Assembly (NCBI GenBank): GCA_021772075.1
Contig: JAETNQ010000023.1
Location: 1-54,420, forward strand
Reading direction: 5' to 3'
DNA: 54,420 bases
Source of the DNA: Lachnospiraceae bacterium
GTDB taxonomy: Bacteria; Bacillota; Clostridia; Lachnospirales; Lachnospiraceae
A model generated the notes under the pieces. The model was not told the DNA's origin. It saw only the letters and a list, made by a program, of their open reading frames with translations, and did no database searches. The first letter of the stretch is position 1. Each line of letters starts with the position of its first letter. Below are positions 1 through 9,245 of the stretch, piece after piece. A program made the position numbers and the translations under genes.

Positions 1-116
1 TCGTGGGTCCCTCCTTACCAGGGGTACGTGATAAGGCATCCTCCCACTTCGTGGGTCCCTCCTTACCAGGGGTACGTGATAAGGCATCCTCCCACTTCGT
101 GGGTCCCTCCTTACCA
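1..116. repeat. 48-bp tandem repeat, about 2.4 copies, cut by window edge
   Basis: The start TCGTGGGTCCC recurs at 1, 49 and 97, giving an exact 48-bp period that ends at 116, eight bases beyond the mature tmRNA 3' end. Read on the minus strand, each unit holds the hairpin CCCAC-GAA-GTGGG and a GGTAAGG that can pair with CCTTATC, so each copy can fold alone. The period is a multiple of three, so the plus strand stays open and would encode a 16-residue repeat; I see no start or ribosome site to support that. Copies probably continue to the left of the window. There is no T-run of a normal terminator, so these hairpins are the only visible 3' structure for tmRNA. Confidence 0.9.
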
Positions 117-123
117 CAATACA

Positions 124-460
124 TGGAATAGGCGGGAGTCGAACCCGCGTCCAAAGACCCATTCCCTGTCCTTCTACTATCATAGTCAATTATATTCCAT
201 TCCCTCCTATATCGGGAAATTGACAGCCCGATATATTCAGTAGCTTCATATTACGCCCATAGGCTCAAAGCTTTGCCCATGTCGTTTCCCGCATCGTCGA
301 TGCCCGGTTCCCGGCGTGCGGGTGCGCCGGGGCGGACAGCTGCCATTAGGCAGCGAATGCTAAATTATCTTCAGCGTTTATATTTAGATTCGCGATTTGA
401 CGCATCGCCTGCGGATAGCTTCTCCAGCTGCAAGACCCCTGTCGAAACCTTTACTATCCC
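124..460 (-). ncRNA. ssrA: transfer-messenger RNA (tmRNA)
   Basis: The 5' end GGGATAG pairs with CTATTCC at the 3' end (one G-U), forming the 7-bp acceptor stem. Next to it are the hallmark GTTTCGACAGG near the 5' end and a T-arm GCGGG-TTCGACT-CCCGC near the 3' end. CCA is not encoded. The tag reading frame ends at TAA (346-348) and reads ANLNINAEDNLAFAA from a GCG resume codon (346-393); the hydrophobic AA end is the usual degradation signal. tmRNA frees stalled ribosomes and tags their products together with SmpB, whose gene lies just upstream on the same strand. Ends are inferred from stem pairing, so they may be off by one or two bases. Confidence 0.96.
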
Positions 461-516
461 TTGTTTCATACAGAAATCTGGTGTATTTTCTTAAAAATTC
501 TCCCAGATATATTTTT

Positions 517-545
517 ATTATATAATATTTTCCCGTAGAATTCAA
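517..545 (-). promoter_or_regulatory. sigma-A type promoter of ssrA
   Basis: On the minus strand TTGAAT (540-545) is followed after exactly 17 bp by TATAAT (517-522). Transcription would begin near 510, about 50 nt before the mature tmRNA 5' end, which fits a precursor trimmed by RNase P. It lies directly after the smpB stop codon with no terminator between, so read-through from smpB can add to tmRNA supply. Confidence 0.75.
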
Positions 546-549
546 TTCA

Positions 550-1014
550 TTATCCTCTCATTTTTATTTTCAGTTCTTTTTCCGCCTCCCTCCTCTGGTC
601 TTTTTTCGCAATATCCTGGCGCTTATCATATAATTTTTTCCCTTTCGCCAGCCCTATTTCCACTTTCGCCCTGCCATCTTTAAAATATACCTGTAAAGGC
701 ACGAGCGTATACCCTTTTTCTGCTATTTTCCCCATCAGTTTGTTAATCTCTTTTTTGTGCAGCAACAGCTTTTTTACCCGAAGCGGGTCTTTATTGAAGA
801 TATTTCCCTTCTCATAAGGGCTCACATGCATCCCATAAGCAAAGATCTCTCCGTTTTCGATGCGGATAAAGGACTCCTTAATGCTGCATTTCCCCATGCG
901 CATCGACTTTACTTCCGTACCGTGCAGCACGATCCCAGCTTCGTATTTTTCTTCTATAAAATAATCGTGATACGCTTTCTTATTATTAGCGATCAGCTTC
1001 ATTGCCTCACTCAT
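550..1014 (-). CDS. smpB: SsrA-binding protein SmpB
   Basis: SmpB binds tmRNA and places it in the A site of ribosomes stalled on broken messages. The product (154 aa) has the family's normal length and reads [19 protein letters not shown], then [15 protein letters not shown] and [20 protein letters not shown], the conserved core and basic tail. I chose the ATG at 1014, since GGAGG stands 9 nt upstream; a longer reading from 1032 would lie inside rnr without its own site. The start overlaps the rnr stop by 8 bp, implying translational coupling. Gene order rnr-smpB-ssrA matches many Clostridia. Confidence 0.96.
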   Translation of the reverse strand: MSEAMKLIANNKKAYHDYFIEEKYEAGIVLHGTEVKSMRMGKCSIKESFIRIENGEIFAYGMHVSPYEKGNIFNKDPLRVKKLLLHKKEINKLMGKIAEKGYTLVPLQVYFKDGRAKVEIGLAKGKKLYDKRQDIAKKDQRREAEKELKIKMRG

Positions 1015-3139
1015 CACAATCATCCTCCACAAAATCCACTGTCCTCGTAAAACGGTCCGTCCGTTCTACTACAATAGATATCCGCTGCCCAAGCTTGTAT
1101 TTTTTCCCCGTGTCCCTTCCCACCATTTCGTAATTGGCTTCGTCATAATAAAAATAATCGCCTTTTAGAACGGATACATGGATCAGTCCCTCTATCGTAT
1201 TCGGAAGTTCCACATACAGGCCCCAGCTCGTAATGCCGGAAATGACTCCCTCATAATGCTCGCCGATATGGCCTTCCATATACTCGGTCTTTTTCAGTTT
1301 ATCCGTCTCCCTCTCTGCTTCCTCGGCCCGGCGTTCCATCTTGGAAGAACGTTCCGCCACATGGGGAAGAATCGCCTCATAATGGTCGATGCGGTTTTCC
1401 TTTAGCCGGTTCCTCAAATGTTCCTTGATGATCCTGTGTATCTGCAAGTCCGGATATCTTCGGATCGGAGAGGTGAAGTGGCAGTAATATTGGCAAGCCA
1501 GACCGAAATGCCCCGTGCAGTCCACGGAATATCTTGCCTGTTTCATGCTCCGAAGGGCCAGACGGCTGATCAATGCCTCTTCCGGCGTTCCTTCCGCTTT
1601 TCCCAGCAGCTTCTGTATTTCCTTTGGATGCACCTCTTCCTTGGCCGTTTTGATGCCGTACCCGAAATTGCTGATAAAAATTCCGAGCTGGTTAATCTTC
1701 TCCGGATCCGGGTTATCGTGCGTCCTGTATACAAAGGGAAGTTCCATCCAGTAAAAATGCTGGGCCACCGTTTCATTTGCCAGCAGCATAAAATCCTCGA
1801 TAATCTTTGTCGCCGTATTTCTCTCATACGGTCTCACATCGATGGGCCTTCCTTCCTGATCCAATATAATCTTTGTTTCAGGGAAATCAAAATCTATGGA
1901 TCCTCTTTTTTTCCGTTTTGCCCTGAGTATGCCCGACAAAATCTCCATTTCTTCAAACATGGGAACGAAATCTTCATATTTTTTACGTTCCTCCGGATCC
2001 TTATCCTCCAGTATTTTCTTTACGCTTGTATAAGTCATGCGCCTGTCTACGCAGATTACCGATTCCACGATCCGGTAATCCCTTACCTCTCCTGCGGCAT
2101 CTATCCTCATCAGGCAGCTTAATGCCAGCCTGTTTTCCCCTGCATTCAGGGAACATATGCCATTGGAAAGCCGGTGGGGCAGCATAGGAATGACCCGATC
2201 CACCAAATAAACACTGGTGCCACGTTTCAGCGCTTCCCTGTCCAAAGCGGAATTCTCCTGTACATAATTTGTCACATCCGCAATATGGACGCCAAGGAGA
2301 AAATCCTCCCCGTCTCTGGACAAGCTTACCGCATCGTCCAGATCTTTGGCATCTTCCCCGTCGATCGTCACCATCGCCAGCCCGCGCAGGTCCTCCCGTC
2401 CCTGCATATCCGCCTCGGACACCTCCTGTCCCACGCGGCATGCCTGGTTTAAAACCCTTTCGTCAAATTCCATGGGAATATCAAAACTTCTTACAATAGA
2501 AAGGATATCGACTCCGGGATCATTGACATGCCCGAGAATCTCTGCGACTTTCCCTTCCGGGCTCTTCCTGTCATTTCCATAGGATGTCAGTTCCACTACT
2601 ACTTTATGCCCGTCAACCGCTCCCTTAGACTGTTCGATCGGAATAAAAATATCCGTCGCCAATTTCGTATTGTCAGGAATAACAAAGCCGAAATTCTTCC
2701 CTTTCCGGAAAGTTCCCACCACTTGCGCCATTCCTCTTTCCAGAATCTTTACCACTTCCGCTTCCTGCCGTTTCCCGCTCTGTTCAGGCAGCAGCCTCAC
2801 CTGGACGATATCGTTGTGGAAAGCGCCGTTTACCCTGTCTTCCGGGATAAACAGATCAGTCTCCCTTCCTTCCGCTTCCACAAAGCCAAACCCCCTGGCA
2901 TTGCTGATAAAAGTCCCCTTTATGATATCCTTGCCAGGCTTTACATATTTTCCTTTTTCCGTAATGCTGATCCGGCCTTCCTTTAAAAGCTCGTCCAGCA
3001 GTTCACGGAACTGTCCCCGTTCTTCTTTCCCTACCTGCATAAATGCCGCCATTTCTTTCTCTTTCATAGGGACATAGATTTCATCCTGTATCAATTCGCA
3101 TATGATTTTTTTTCTTTTTTCCTGTAATTTTTTATCCAT
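1007..3139 (-). CDS. rnr: ribonuclease R (3'-5' exoribonuclease)
   Basis: RNase R degrades structured RNA from the 3' end and works with tmRNA on faulty messages. The 710-aa product has an N-terminal helical region, two cold-shock-type OB folds (about 71-125 and 138-200), the RNB catalytic domain (about 250-575) and a C-terminal S1 domain (about 630-705). The metal-binding run [12 protein letters not shown] (260-271) supplies the catalytic aspartates, and the [13 protein letters not shown] signature follows. The start ATG is preceded by AAGGATAAAGGA. It lies between secG and smpB; a hairpin terminator after secG may lower but need not stop co-transcription. The alternative, RNase II, lacks this N-terminal extension in Firmicutes. 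Confidence 0.96.
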   Translation of the reverse strand: MDKKLQEKRKKIICELIQDEIYVPMKEKEMAAFMQVGKEERGQFRELLDELLKEGRISITEKGKYVKPGKDIIKGTFISNARGFGFVEAEGRETDLFIPEDRVNGAFHNDIVQVRLLPEQSGKRQEAEVVKILERGMAQVVGTFRKGKNFGFVIPDNTKLATDIFIPIEQSKGAVDGHKVVVELTSYGNDRKSPEGKVAEILGHVNDPGVDILSIVRSFDIPMEFDERVLNQACRVGQEVSEADMQGREDLRGLAMVTIDGEDAKDLDDAVSLSRDGEDFLLGVHIADVTNYVQENSALDREALKRGTSVYLVDRVIPMLPHRLSNGICSLNAGENRLALSCLMRIDAAGEVRDYRIVESVICVDRRMTYTSVKKILEDKDPEERKKYEDFVPMFEEMEILSGILRAKRKKRGSIDFDFPETKIILDQEGRPIDVRPYERNTATKIIEDFMLLANETVAQHFYWMELPFVYRTHDNPDPEKINQLGIFISNFGYGIKTAKEEVHPKEIQKLLGKAEGTPEEALISRLALRSMKQARYSVDCTGHFGLACQYYCHFTSPIRRYPDLQIHRIIKEHLRNRLKENRIDHYEAILPHVAERSSKMERRAEEAERETDKLKKTEYMEGHIGEHYEGVISGITSWGLYVELPNTIEGLIHVSVLKGDYFYYDEANYEMVGRDTGKKYKLGQRISIVVERTDRFTRTVDFVEDDCDE

Positions 3140-3168
3140 TTTCCTTTATCCTTATAATCTTTATAACG

Positions 3169-3200
3169 CAAAAAACGCCCTTGATTTCTGCAAGAGCGCT
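3169..3200 (-). terminator. intrinsic terminator after secG
   Basis: On the minus strand AGCGCTCTTG and CAAGGGCGTT form a 10-bp stem (some G-U) with a 7-nt loop, followed by a run of T. It stands between secG and rnr, so it likely attenuates rather than separates the two genes completely. Confidence 0.7.
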
Positions 3201-3213
3201 TTCGTATCTTTCT

Positions 3214-3453
3214 TTAAAATACATTGAGATTCAGAATAACCGCTAAAACAATGAAGCCGACGGCCAGATACTTCGTGATCTTCACCAGCGTTCCTTCCAT
3301 GGAACGTCCCTTGTTCTTTCCCCAGTAAGTCTCCGCCGCGCCGCTGATCGCGCCTAATCCCGCCGATTTCCCTTCCTGCATCAATACTAATATAACCAGC
3401 GCTATGCAAATTATAATAAATACTATCAGTAATATCGTTCTCAGAACCTGCAT
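3214..3453 (-). CDS. secG: preprotein translocase subunit SecG
   Basis: SecG is the small subunit of the SecYEG channel. The 79-aa product has two membrane helices (VLRTILLIVFIIICIALVIL and a C-terminal YLAVGFIVLAVILNL) joined by the conserved cytosolic loop QEGKSAGLGAISGAAETYWGK. I chose the ATG at 3453 since GGAGGTGTAAAA lies directly upstream; the 13 extra residues of the longer frame have no ribosome site and are not SecG-like. A promoter sits 30 bp upstream. It leads the secG-rnr-smpB-ssrA block. Confidence 0.94.
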   Translation of the reverse strand: MQVLRTILLIVFIIICIALVILVLMQEGKSAGLGAISGAAETYWGKNKGRSMEGTLVKITKYLAVGFIVLAVILNLNVF

Positions 3454-3482
3454 TTTTACACCTCCTAGTACACGTAGAGTTA

Positions 3483-3511
3483 AGTCTATCATATTTCTTT
3501 AAAATAATCAA
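3483..3511 (-). promoter_or_regulatory. promoter of secG, extended -10
   Basis: TTGATT (3506-3511) and TAGACT (3483-3488) are 17 bp apart on the minus strand, with a TGA triplet directly before the -10 element that makes it an extended -10. Confidence 0.6.
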
Positions 3512-3562
3512 GTACTTTACGCCGTTTTACTAAATTTTCAGAATTCCCGCAGGATCTGCCGT

Positions 3563-4087
3563 TCACTCTTCCACTTCCACCTGGCACATCTTCATAGTCA
3601 GAAGAGCTGCGGCATGGCTTTCCGGCGTCACGCCCGCACAACAGGAGGCATCCACGTGGATTCTCACTTCCGGCAGCGCCGTTTTCAGCAGCAGCACGTT
3701 TGTCACCACGCAGATATCCGTGCATAATCCGGCTAATTCAATCTCTATTTCCTCTTTTTTGCTCTCTTCCCGCAGTTTCTGCACCAGTTCTTCGGAACCG
3801 AATACCGGTTTGTCTACCACGACCGCTTCGGGCATGGCCTGCGCCACTTCTTTCCGGATCTCCCAGCCTTCCGTTCCCTTTATGCAATGTTCCACGGGCA
3901 GATATTTTCCTTCCGGCGTTTCCAGATAATTCTCCCCGTGCGTATCCCTGGTGGCATAAATGCAGTCCGGGGGGTAGCTATGTATTTTGCGGACGACGTT
4001 GTCCACAATCCCGGCCGCCTCCGCCGTTCCTAATGCTCCGTCGATAAAATCATTCTGCATATCCACTACTACCAATATCCTTTTCAT
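3563..4087 (-). CDS. isochorismatase-fold cysteine hydrolase (nicotinamidase-like)
   Basis: The 174-aa protein belongs to the isochorismatase/nicotinamidase superfamily. The expected triad is visible: Asp9 in VVDMQNDF, Lys93 in VDKPVFG and Cys126 in GLCTDICV. The middle section RDTHGENYLETPEGKYLPVEHC takes the place of the metal-binding DWH motif of classical nicotinamidases, so the substrate cannot be fixed; an amidase on a small pyridine or similar amide is likely. Start: the ATG at 4087, with GGGAGGATGGGAATT before it; the longer frame begins in the enolase downstream region. It stands alone between secG and eno, with a terminator upstream. Confidence 0.8.
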   Translation of the reverse strand: MKRILVVVDMQNDFIDGALGTAEAAGIVDNVVRKIHSYPPDCIYATRDTHGENYLETPEGKYLPVEHCIKGTEGWEIRKEVAQAMPEAVVVDKPVFGSEELVQKLREESKKEEIEIELAGLCTDICVVTNVLLLKTALPEVRIHVDASCCAGVTPESHAAALLTMKMCQVEVEE

Positions 4088-4165
4088 AATTCCCATCCTC
4101 CCAAAATGCACGCCGGCAGGCGCCTCAAACACCCGACATCCCGCAACGGACGCGGACCTGTGCAT

Positions 4166-4194
4166 AAAAATCCGGCGGCCATGCAGCCGCCGAA
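4166..4194 (-). terminator. intrinsic terminator after eno
   Basis: On the minus strand TCGGCGGC and GCCGCCGGA pair around a short loop, and the right arm runs into TTTTT. It lies 40 bp beyond the enolase stop codon. Confidence 0.8.
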
Positions 4195-4231
4195 TTTAAT
4201 ATAGCTCCGAATCCTCCTGTTGTCAATCGCT

Positions 4232-5536
4232 TTATATCTTGTTGAAGGGTTCTTTATAGGCTCCGACCTCTCCCAGTTCCTCCTCGATCCGAAGCAGCTG
4301 GTTGTATTTTGCCACCCGGTCCGAACGGCAGGGAGCGCCTGTCTTAATCTGTCCGGCATTGACCGCCACCGCCAGATCCGCGATAAAAGTATCCTCCGTT
4401 TCCCCGGAGCGGTGGGAAATTACCGCCCGGTAAGCATTCTTATGGGCCATCTCGATTGCCTCCATAGCCTCCGATACCGTGCCGATCTGGTTCACTTTTA
4501 CCAATATGGCATTGGCCACCTGAAGTTTAATTCCGGCATCCAGGCGCTTCGTGTTGGTAACAAATAAATCATCCCCCACAAGCTGTATTTTCCCGCCAAG
4601 CCGTCTCGTCATTTCTTTCCATCCGTCCCAATCATCCTCGGCCAGTCCGTCTTCAATAGAAATCACCGGAAATTTTTCGATCAGTTCTTCATAATAAGAA
4701 ATCATTTCCGCCGTGTCCCTCACCACTTCGCTGCCCTTCAGCCTGCTTTCGCCGGGAAAATGGTACATTCCCGTTTTCTCGTTATACAATTCGCTGCTGG
4801 CCACATCCAGCGCAATCTTGATGTCCTGACCGGGAATATACTTGCTCGTCTCAATGGCTTCCACGATCAGGGAAAGCACCGCTTCCGCGTCCGGCAGATC
4901 CGGCGCAAACCCGCCTTCATCGCCGACTCCTGTGGAAAGCCCCCTGTCGTTCAATATTTTTTTCAGGTTATGGTAGATCTCGGCGCAGATGCGCAGTCCT
5001 TGCGCAAAGTTCTCCGCCTGCACCGGCATGATCATGAATTCCTGGAAATCCACCGTATTCGCCGCGTGTTTTCCTCCGTTCAGAATATTCATCATCGGAA
5101 CGGGGAGCAGCCTGGTATGCGCGCCGCCGAGATAACGGTACAACGGCATTTCCAGCGCTTCCGCCGCCGCCCTGGCACAGGCCATGGATACGCCGAGCGT
5201 AGCGTTTGCCCCCAGGTTCCCTTTATTGTCCGTCCCGTCCGTCTCCACCAGTATCCGGTCGATCAGCCCCTGGTCCATCACGTTTTTTCCGACCAGCGCG
5301 TCCTTCAGCTTTGTATTAATGTTCTTAACCGCGTTTTTTACGCCCAGCCCGAAGTACCTGGTTTCCCCGTCCCGCAGTTCCACCGCTTCGAACCGCCCTG
5401 TGCTTGCTCCCGAAGGAACCGCGGCGCGCCCCGTAATACTTCCTTCCACAACGACTTCCGCTTCCACCGTAGGATTTCCCCTGGAATCCAATATTTCCCT
5501 TCCCCGTACGTCCGTAATTTTTAAATATAGATTCAT
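4232..5536 (-). CDS. eno: enolase (phosphopyruvate hydratase)
   Basis: Enolase converts 2-phosphoglycerate to phosphoenolpyruvate in glycolysis. The 434-aa product carries [16 protein letters not shown] at the N terminus, [27 protein letters not shown] with the catalytic glutamate region, VGDDLFVTN, and the C-terminal [15 protein letters not shown] and [19 protein letters not shown], all hallmarks of bacterial enolase. The start ATG at 5536 has GGAGG 6 nt before it; the annotated longer frame from 5572 has no such site. A perfect hairpin GCCTGA-AGA-TCAGGC (5556-5570) sits immediately upstream of the ribosome site and could affect initiation. gpmI, the previous glycolytic step, is 4 kb away in the same direction but in another transcript. 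Confidence 0.97.
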   Translation of the reverse strand: MNLYLKITDVRGREILDSRGNPTVEAEVVVEGSITGRAAVPSGASTGRFEAVELRDGETRYFGLGVKNAVKNINTKLKDALVGKNVMDQGLIDRILVETDGTDNKGNLGANATLGVSMACARAAAEALEMPLYRYLGGAHTRLLPVPMMNILNGGKHAANTVDFQEFMIMPVQAENFAQGLRICAEIYHNLKKILNDRGLSTGVGDEGGFAPDLPDAEAVLSLIVEAIETSKYIPGQDIKIALDVASSELYNEKTGMYHFPGESRLKGSEVVRDTAEMISYYEELIEKFPVISIEDGLAEDDWDGWKEMTRRLGGKIQLVGDDLFVTNTKRLDAGIKLQVANAILVKVNQIGTVSEAMEAIEMAHKNAYRAVISHRSGETEDTFIADLAVAVNAGQIKTGAPCRSDRVAKYNQLLRIEEELGEVGAYKEPFNKI

Positions 5537-5555
5537 AGCATCCTCCATTCCTTCC

Positions 5556-5570
5556 GCCTGATCTTCAGGC
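5556..5570 (-). promoter_or_regulatory. small hairpin in the eno leader
   Basis: GCCTGA-AGA-TCAGGC is a perfect 6-bp stem with a 3-nt loop, ending about 9 nt before the GGAGG of eno. No clear promoter is visible in the 186-bp gap 5537-5722; a weak TTTTTC-16-TATAGA pair upstream is the best candidate. The rest of the gap holds nothing I recognise. Confidence 0.45.
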
Positions 5571-5722
5571 ATAGCTATTTTCTATATTTATTTCCTTATT
5601 TTGAAAAATTCATCGATACAAATTTTTCCAATTCGGGGTCAGGGGCTTTCCTGCTGTTTCCGCTCCGTCTTCTGTATGATCACGCTGCATCCGGTAAAGT
5701 ATAGAAACGCGCCGTCTTCTCT

Positions 5723-7852
5723 TCATTTATAAGCCGTCTCCGCCTCCAGCCATCCGGGAATCCTGTCTGCAATCAGGGCTGCTCCGGCATCTCCCCGGTA
5801 TGCAGCGCTGTCCGCCTTGCCGTCTTTATATTTTATGGTCACATAATAGTCATCGGAAATCTCTCCCGGAGCCTTCCACTGCCTGGACAGGTATGAAGGA
5901 TATACGGCTTCTGCCAGCTCCTTTATCTTTTCTTCTTCCGTAAATGTTTTTGTCACCGACACATCTTCCATATCTACCGTAACGTAGGAATCCCCATACT
6001 TTTCCGCCATTTCCCTGCGCAGCTTTATCTCCGCTTCCGTATGGAAATTGATCACCGTAATGCTTTCAATATCTTCCGCGTTCACGTAAGCATCCGTATG
6101 GATCCCTTTTTCTTCCAGATACCCCCGCAGATTAGTAAATGAGGGGTACACACTGCTGCTGGCATCATAAATATAATAAGAGTTGTTCCTCCATTCCCTC
6201 TTTGTCTCCATTTCTATGACTCCGCACAGGAATTCATTTTTTAAGGTGGAATAATTAAAGTTTTCCATATCCTTTTTCCACAACTCCCGTATGGCATCCG
6301 CCTCCTCCGGGTTCAGGTTTTCCACGCGGAAACCGTTGTTCAAAACTACTTCCTGCAATTTCTGCTTTTCTATATAACTTTTTATATACGCATAATCCTC
6401 GTCGTCATAATGCTGGTATGCCATTTTTTTATATTCTTTGCTTCCGATGATCCGGTTTAAAAGTTCTTCCTCGTCGCCATTTACTGCAAAATTCCTCCAG
6501 ACCACCTTCCCGTTCTTCATCCGGTAAGCTACATCCATCCAGATCAGGCAATCGCCGTCCTCCGCATCCGCTGTCCTTTTGGACGACAATTCGCAGATTG
6601 CTTCTATGTCCTTTACCCCCGGTTTGCTTAATGCGTATTCTTCCAAAGGAACTATCTCCATATTTTCATCCACATACTGCATATCCCCCCTGGAAAAAAG
6701 AAATACGGCATCTTCCAATTTTTCCGGGGACGGCTCCCAAGCATCGTACCCTATAAAATCAAAACAGAACACCGATGCAATCGCCGCCGTACACAATCCG
6801 GAAACCAATAGCTGGCGTTTTTTCCGGAAAGCCGCTTTCATATCGGCTTCATAAATAACTTCAATAACCGCATTACTTAGAATAATCGCTATGATCGTGG
6901 ACAAAACCACTAATGCGCTGTTCGATAGCACGATATCGTCTACGATCAGCGCCATCCCGAGGGAAAAAGGCACCGTCAGAAAAAGTTTGACCACAGCCTT
7001 GGTTTTTTCAAAAGCCATCGCCTTTCCCGCCGCTTCCGACGGTCTTTTCCAATAACAAAAATAAGCAAGGCCGACAGCAACCGCCGCCAGAAAGAGCATT
7101 CCGAACATGCCTGGCAGCGGCGATCCTCCGCTCTCAAAGGCCTCCGCCGCCCTGCCGAAATACCAGAAGGGGGACAGATACAGCGCATCGCCGGAAGAAT
7201 AATAGCAATAATAGGAAAAGAATTTCACCATATATCCCTCCAGCAGCATCCTGACGATAAGCTCATAGAAAAGGAAAATTGCCGTCGCAAATACCGTAAT
7301 CACCAGATTTCCCGTCAGCATCGCCGCCAGAACGGTAATTCCATAGACTCCCAGGTAAAGAAGAAAATACAGCAGCGCCGCCATCCAGGCCCGGGAAAAA
7401 ATATGGCCGTCCATCCCGCCGCTGAACCACGCGATAAGCATGGCCAGCAGAAGGTTCACCAGATAGGGAATCCAGCAGGCCAGTATGCCGTTGGCAAAAA
7501 TCACGGCAAATCTGCGGGATTTTTTCACCGGAACGCTATGATACAAGTCTACCTTCTTCCTGCTGTACAAATAGGAAAATCCCTGTATCGCACAGATAAT
7601 GGCGGCAGCCGTCACCAGCACGGCGGTCATATTGCCGCCGCCCAGCCAGTCCCCCGCCGCTTCCACAAGCCGCTGCCTGGCCGCTTCCCCAGCCAGCCCG
7701 TCTATTCGGTTATATTCCATCTTCCGGCTCATCAGCATCGCCATGCCCACCGGATAATAAAAAAACCAAAGCAGTTCGGATATGATCCAGATCCATATTC
7801 TCCGTTTATTATTTTCCTTCAGACTAACCAAGAATGAGTTTTTTGACATCAT
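5723..7852 (-). CDS. ABC transporter permease with large C-terminal extracytoplasmic part
   Basis: The 709-aa product has an ABC-2 type membrane region: about ten hydrophobic helices in the first 370 residues (for example WIISELLWFFYYPVGMAMLM and FATAIFLFYELIVRMLL), followed by about 340 soluble residues that start after the helix TAAIASVFCFDFIGYDAW. The soluble part is rich in acid and tyrosine and matches the layout of Clostridia permeases annotated with a DUF6449-type domain; that family name is from memory. The start at 7852 follows GGAGG by 9 nt and overlaps the ATPase gene by 29 bp, showing tight coupling. With the ATPase and GntR regulator it forms an operon. Export of a peptide or lipid-like compound is likely, but the substrate is unknown. 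Confidence 0.8.
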   Translation of the reverse strand: MMSKNSFLVSLKENNKRRIWIWIISELLWFFYYPVGMAMLMSRKMEYNRIDGLAGEAARQRLVEAAGDWLGGGNMTAVLVTAAAIICAIQGFSYLYSRKKVDLYHSVPVKKSRRFAVIFANGILACWIPYLVNLLLAMLIAWFSGGMDGHIFSRAWMAALLYFLLYLGVYGITVLAAMLTGNLVITVFATAIFLFYELIVRMLLEGYMVKFFSYYCYYSSGDALYLSPFWYFGRAAEAFESGGSPLPGMFGMLFLAAVAVGLAYFCYWKRPSEAAGKAMAFEKTKAVVKLFLTVPFSLGMALIVDDIVLSNSALVVLSTIIAIILSNAVIEVIYEADMKAAFRKKRQLLVSGLCTAAIASVFCFDFIGYDAWEPSPEKLEDAVFLFSRGDMQYVDENMEIVPLEEYALSKPGVKDIEAICELSSKRTADAEDGDCLIWMDVAYRMKNGKVVWRNFAVNGDEEELLNRIIGSKEYKKMAYQHYDDEDYAYIKSYIEKQKLQEVVLNNGFRVENLNPEEADAIRELWKKDMENFNYSTLKNEFLCGVIEMETKREWRNNSYYIYDASSSVYPSFTNLRGYLEEKGIHTDAYVNAEDIESITVINFHTEAEIKLRREMAEKYGDSYVTVDMEDVSVTKTFTEEEKIKELAEAVYPSYLSRQWKAPGEISDDYYVTIKYKDGKADSAAYRGDAGAALIADRIPGWLEAETAYK

Positions 7853-8729
7853 AGCCTGCCACCTCCGTTTCGCTGATAAAGATTTCCTCCAGAGAAAGAG
7901 GCAGCGCTTCGAAAAATACCGTGTCCACCGTTGCAAAATGCCCGATAATTTCTTCCCTGGATCCTCTTACCGTGAGAGTATGCAAGGAGCCCCTCTCCTC
8001 TTTCTTTATGATATTGATACCTTCCATTCCCTTTTTCTTATCCTCTTCCGTGGAAAACACGCACTGGATTTTCTGGATATTGCATTTCATGTCCTCCAGA
8101 TCTTTTGACAAAAGAACGCCTCCCTTATGCAAAAGTCCTACATGGTCGCAAATATCCTCCAATTCCCTTAAGTTATGGGATGCGATGATGGGAGTCAGCC
8201 CCCTGTTTTCCATTTCTTTTGCAAAAATACTTTTGATCCCCTGGCGCATGACCGGATCCAGTCCGTCAAAAGTCTCGTCGCACAGCAGATATCTCGCGCC
8301 GGAGCAAATGCCGCATAAAAGGGCGAGCTGTTTTTTCATTCCTTTGGAAAAGGTGTTGATTTTCCTCTTTTTATCGAGTCCGAAACTCTCCAGGTACCGG
8401 TAAAAATCCTCCCTGCGGAATTCCCCGTATACCGTGGAAAAATACTTTTCCATTTCCATTGCATTCGCATTGGCAAAAAAATAAGGTTCATCTGCTATAA
8501 AAAATATTCTTTTCTTTGCTTCCACATGGTCGAATACGGGAATCCCATCCACCGTAATGCTTCCCTCATCCGCTTTCAAAACCCCGGCAATCATCCGCAG
8601 CACGGTGCTTTTTCCCGCCCCGTTGGTACCGATCAGCCCGAACACCGTATCTTCCCTCATCTGCACGCTCACTCGGTCCACCGCCAGTATATCCGCATAG
8701 GATTTGCTGATATTCGTTACCTCAATCAT
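7824..8729 (-). CDS. ABC transporter ATP-binding protein
   Basis: A 301-aa ATPase subunit: Walker A GTNGAGKST (K40), signature FSKGMKKQ (about 127-134), Walker B YLLCDE (D151, E152), D-loop GLD and switch histidine in IIASHNLREL. The signature reads SKGMK instead of LSGGQ, common in the YtrB-type and bacitracin-export-like group. It begins 24 nt after the GntR gene and overlaps the permease gene. Together the three genes match the GntR(YtrA)-ABC layout that answers to cell-envelope stress in Firmicutes; that role is inference from family and layout. Confidence 0.92.
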   Translation of the reverse strand: MIEVTNISKSYADILAVDRVSVQMREDTVFGLIGTNGAGKSTVLRMIAGVLKADEGSITVDGIPVFDHVEAKKRIFFIADEPYFFANANAMEMEKYFSTVYGEFRREDFYRYLESFGLDKKRKINTFSKGMKKQLALLCGICSGARYLLCDETFDGLDPVMRQGIKSIFAKEMENRGLTPIIASHNLRELEDICDHVGLLHKGGVLLSKDLEDMKCNIQKIQCVFSTEEDKKKGMEGINIIKKEERGSLHTLTVRGSREEIIGHFATVDTVFFEALPLSLEEIFISETEVAGYDVKKLILG

Positions 8730-8753
8730 CCCTCTCTCCCTTCCTTTCCCTGC

Positions 8754-9113
8754 CTATTCTTCTATTCCCTGAAGGCATTCGATAAAATCCGCTTTGGTCA
8801 TCCCTAATTCTTTGCCTTCTCTGTACAGGTAGATCACTTTTTGTTTCATCTCTTCTTGCCTTTCATTCAGAAGCCCGCTGCTGTCCGCAATAAAATTCCC
8901 CCTGCCCTTCACTACATAAAGGTATCCCTGACGCTCCAATTCCGCATACGCCTTTTGAATCGTATTCGGATTGATGGACAGCTCCACCGCCAGGCTTCGT
9001 ACCGACGGCATCTGCTCATCCTTTTGTAAAACACCTTTCAATATGAGCAGCTTGAATTTTTCCACCACTTGCTCATAGATCGGCCTGGTGTCCTTATAGT
9101 CCAGAATTATCAT
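8754..9113 (-). CDS. GntR-family transcriptional regulator, YtrA type
   Basis: At 119 aa this is a short GntR protein: a winged helix-turn-helix (about 1-72: DTRPIYEQVVEKFKLLILKGVLQKDEQMPSVRSLAVELSINPNTI in outline) and a short helical tail of about 45 residues, without a ligand-binding domain. That shape defines the YtrA subfamily, which usually represses its own ABC operon. The dyad at 9150-9170, 37 bp upstream, is the likely binding site. It is the first gene of the operon with the ATPase and permease. Confidence 0.9.
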   Translation of the reverse strand: MIILDYKDTRPIYEQVVEKFKLLILKGVLQKDEQMPSVRSLAVELSINPNTIQKAYAELERQGYLYVVKGRGNFIADSSGLLNERQEEMKQKVIYLYREGKELGMTKADFIECLQGIEE

Positions 9114-9149
9114 ACGCTCTCCTTCCTTCTTCCCGTCACCAGTCTATAC

Positions 9150-9170
9150 TGTACTATCACAACTAATACA
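9150..9170. promoter_or_regulatory. candidate GntR operator
   Basis: TGTACTA and TAATACA flank seven bases (TCACAAC); the arms match as an inverted repeat in six of seven positions. It lies upstream of the GntR gene, in the place where a YtrA-type autorepressor would bind. A TTGTAT element (9178-9183 region) lies on its upstream side on the minus strand, but I do not see a convincing -10. Confidence 0.6.
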
Positions 9171-9245
9171 CTTAATATACAATAACTTCCTGCGGATGTC
9201 AACGGGGAATTTCCCATGTTCAGCAAAAGAACTGTTTTCCCACGC

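Noticed and set aside
1-116. CRISPR array
   Set aside because: The copies adjoin each other without variable spacers, and no cas gene is in the window.
28-243. Plus-strand frame with a 16-residue repeat over the 48-bp repeats and tmRNA
   Set aside because: It runs antisense into the tmRNA, has no ribosome site, and the period divisible by three alone explains the open frame.
4760-5524. 254-aa plus-strand frame opposite enolase
   Set aside because: Antisense shadow of a highly conserved gene, with atypical amino acid composition.
5580-5722. 24-codon minus-strand ORF between the permease and eno
   Set aside because: Starts at an ATG without a ribosome site, low information, no sign of conservation that I can see.
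5723-9113. Bacitracin-type BceAB resistance transporter
   Set aside because: BceB permeases have ten helices with a large loop between helices 7 and 8 and a two-component partner; here the outside part is C-terminal and the regulator is GntR.
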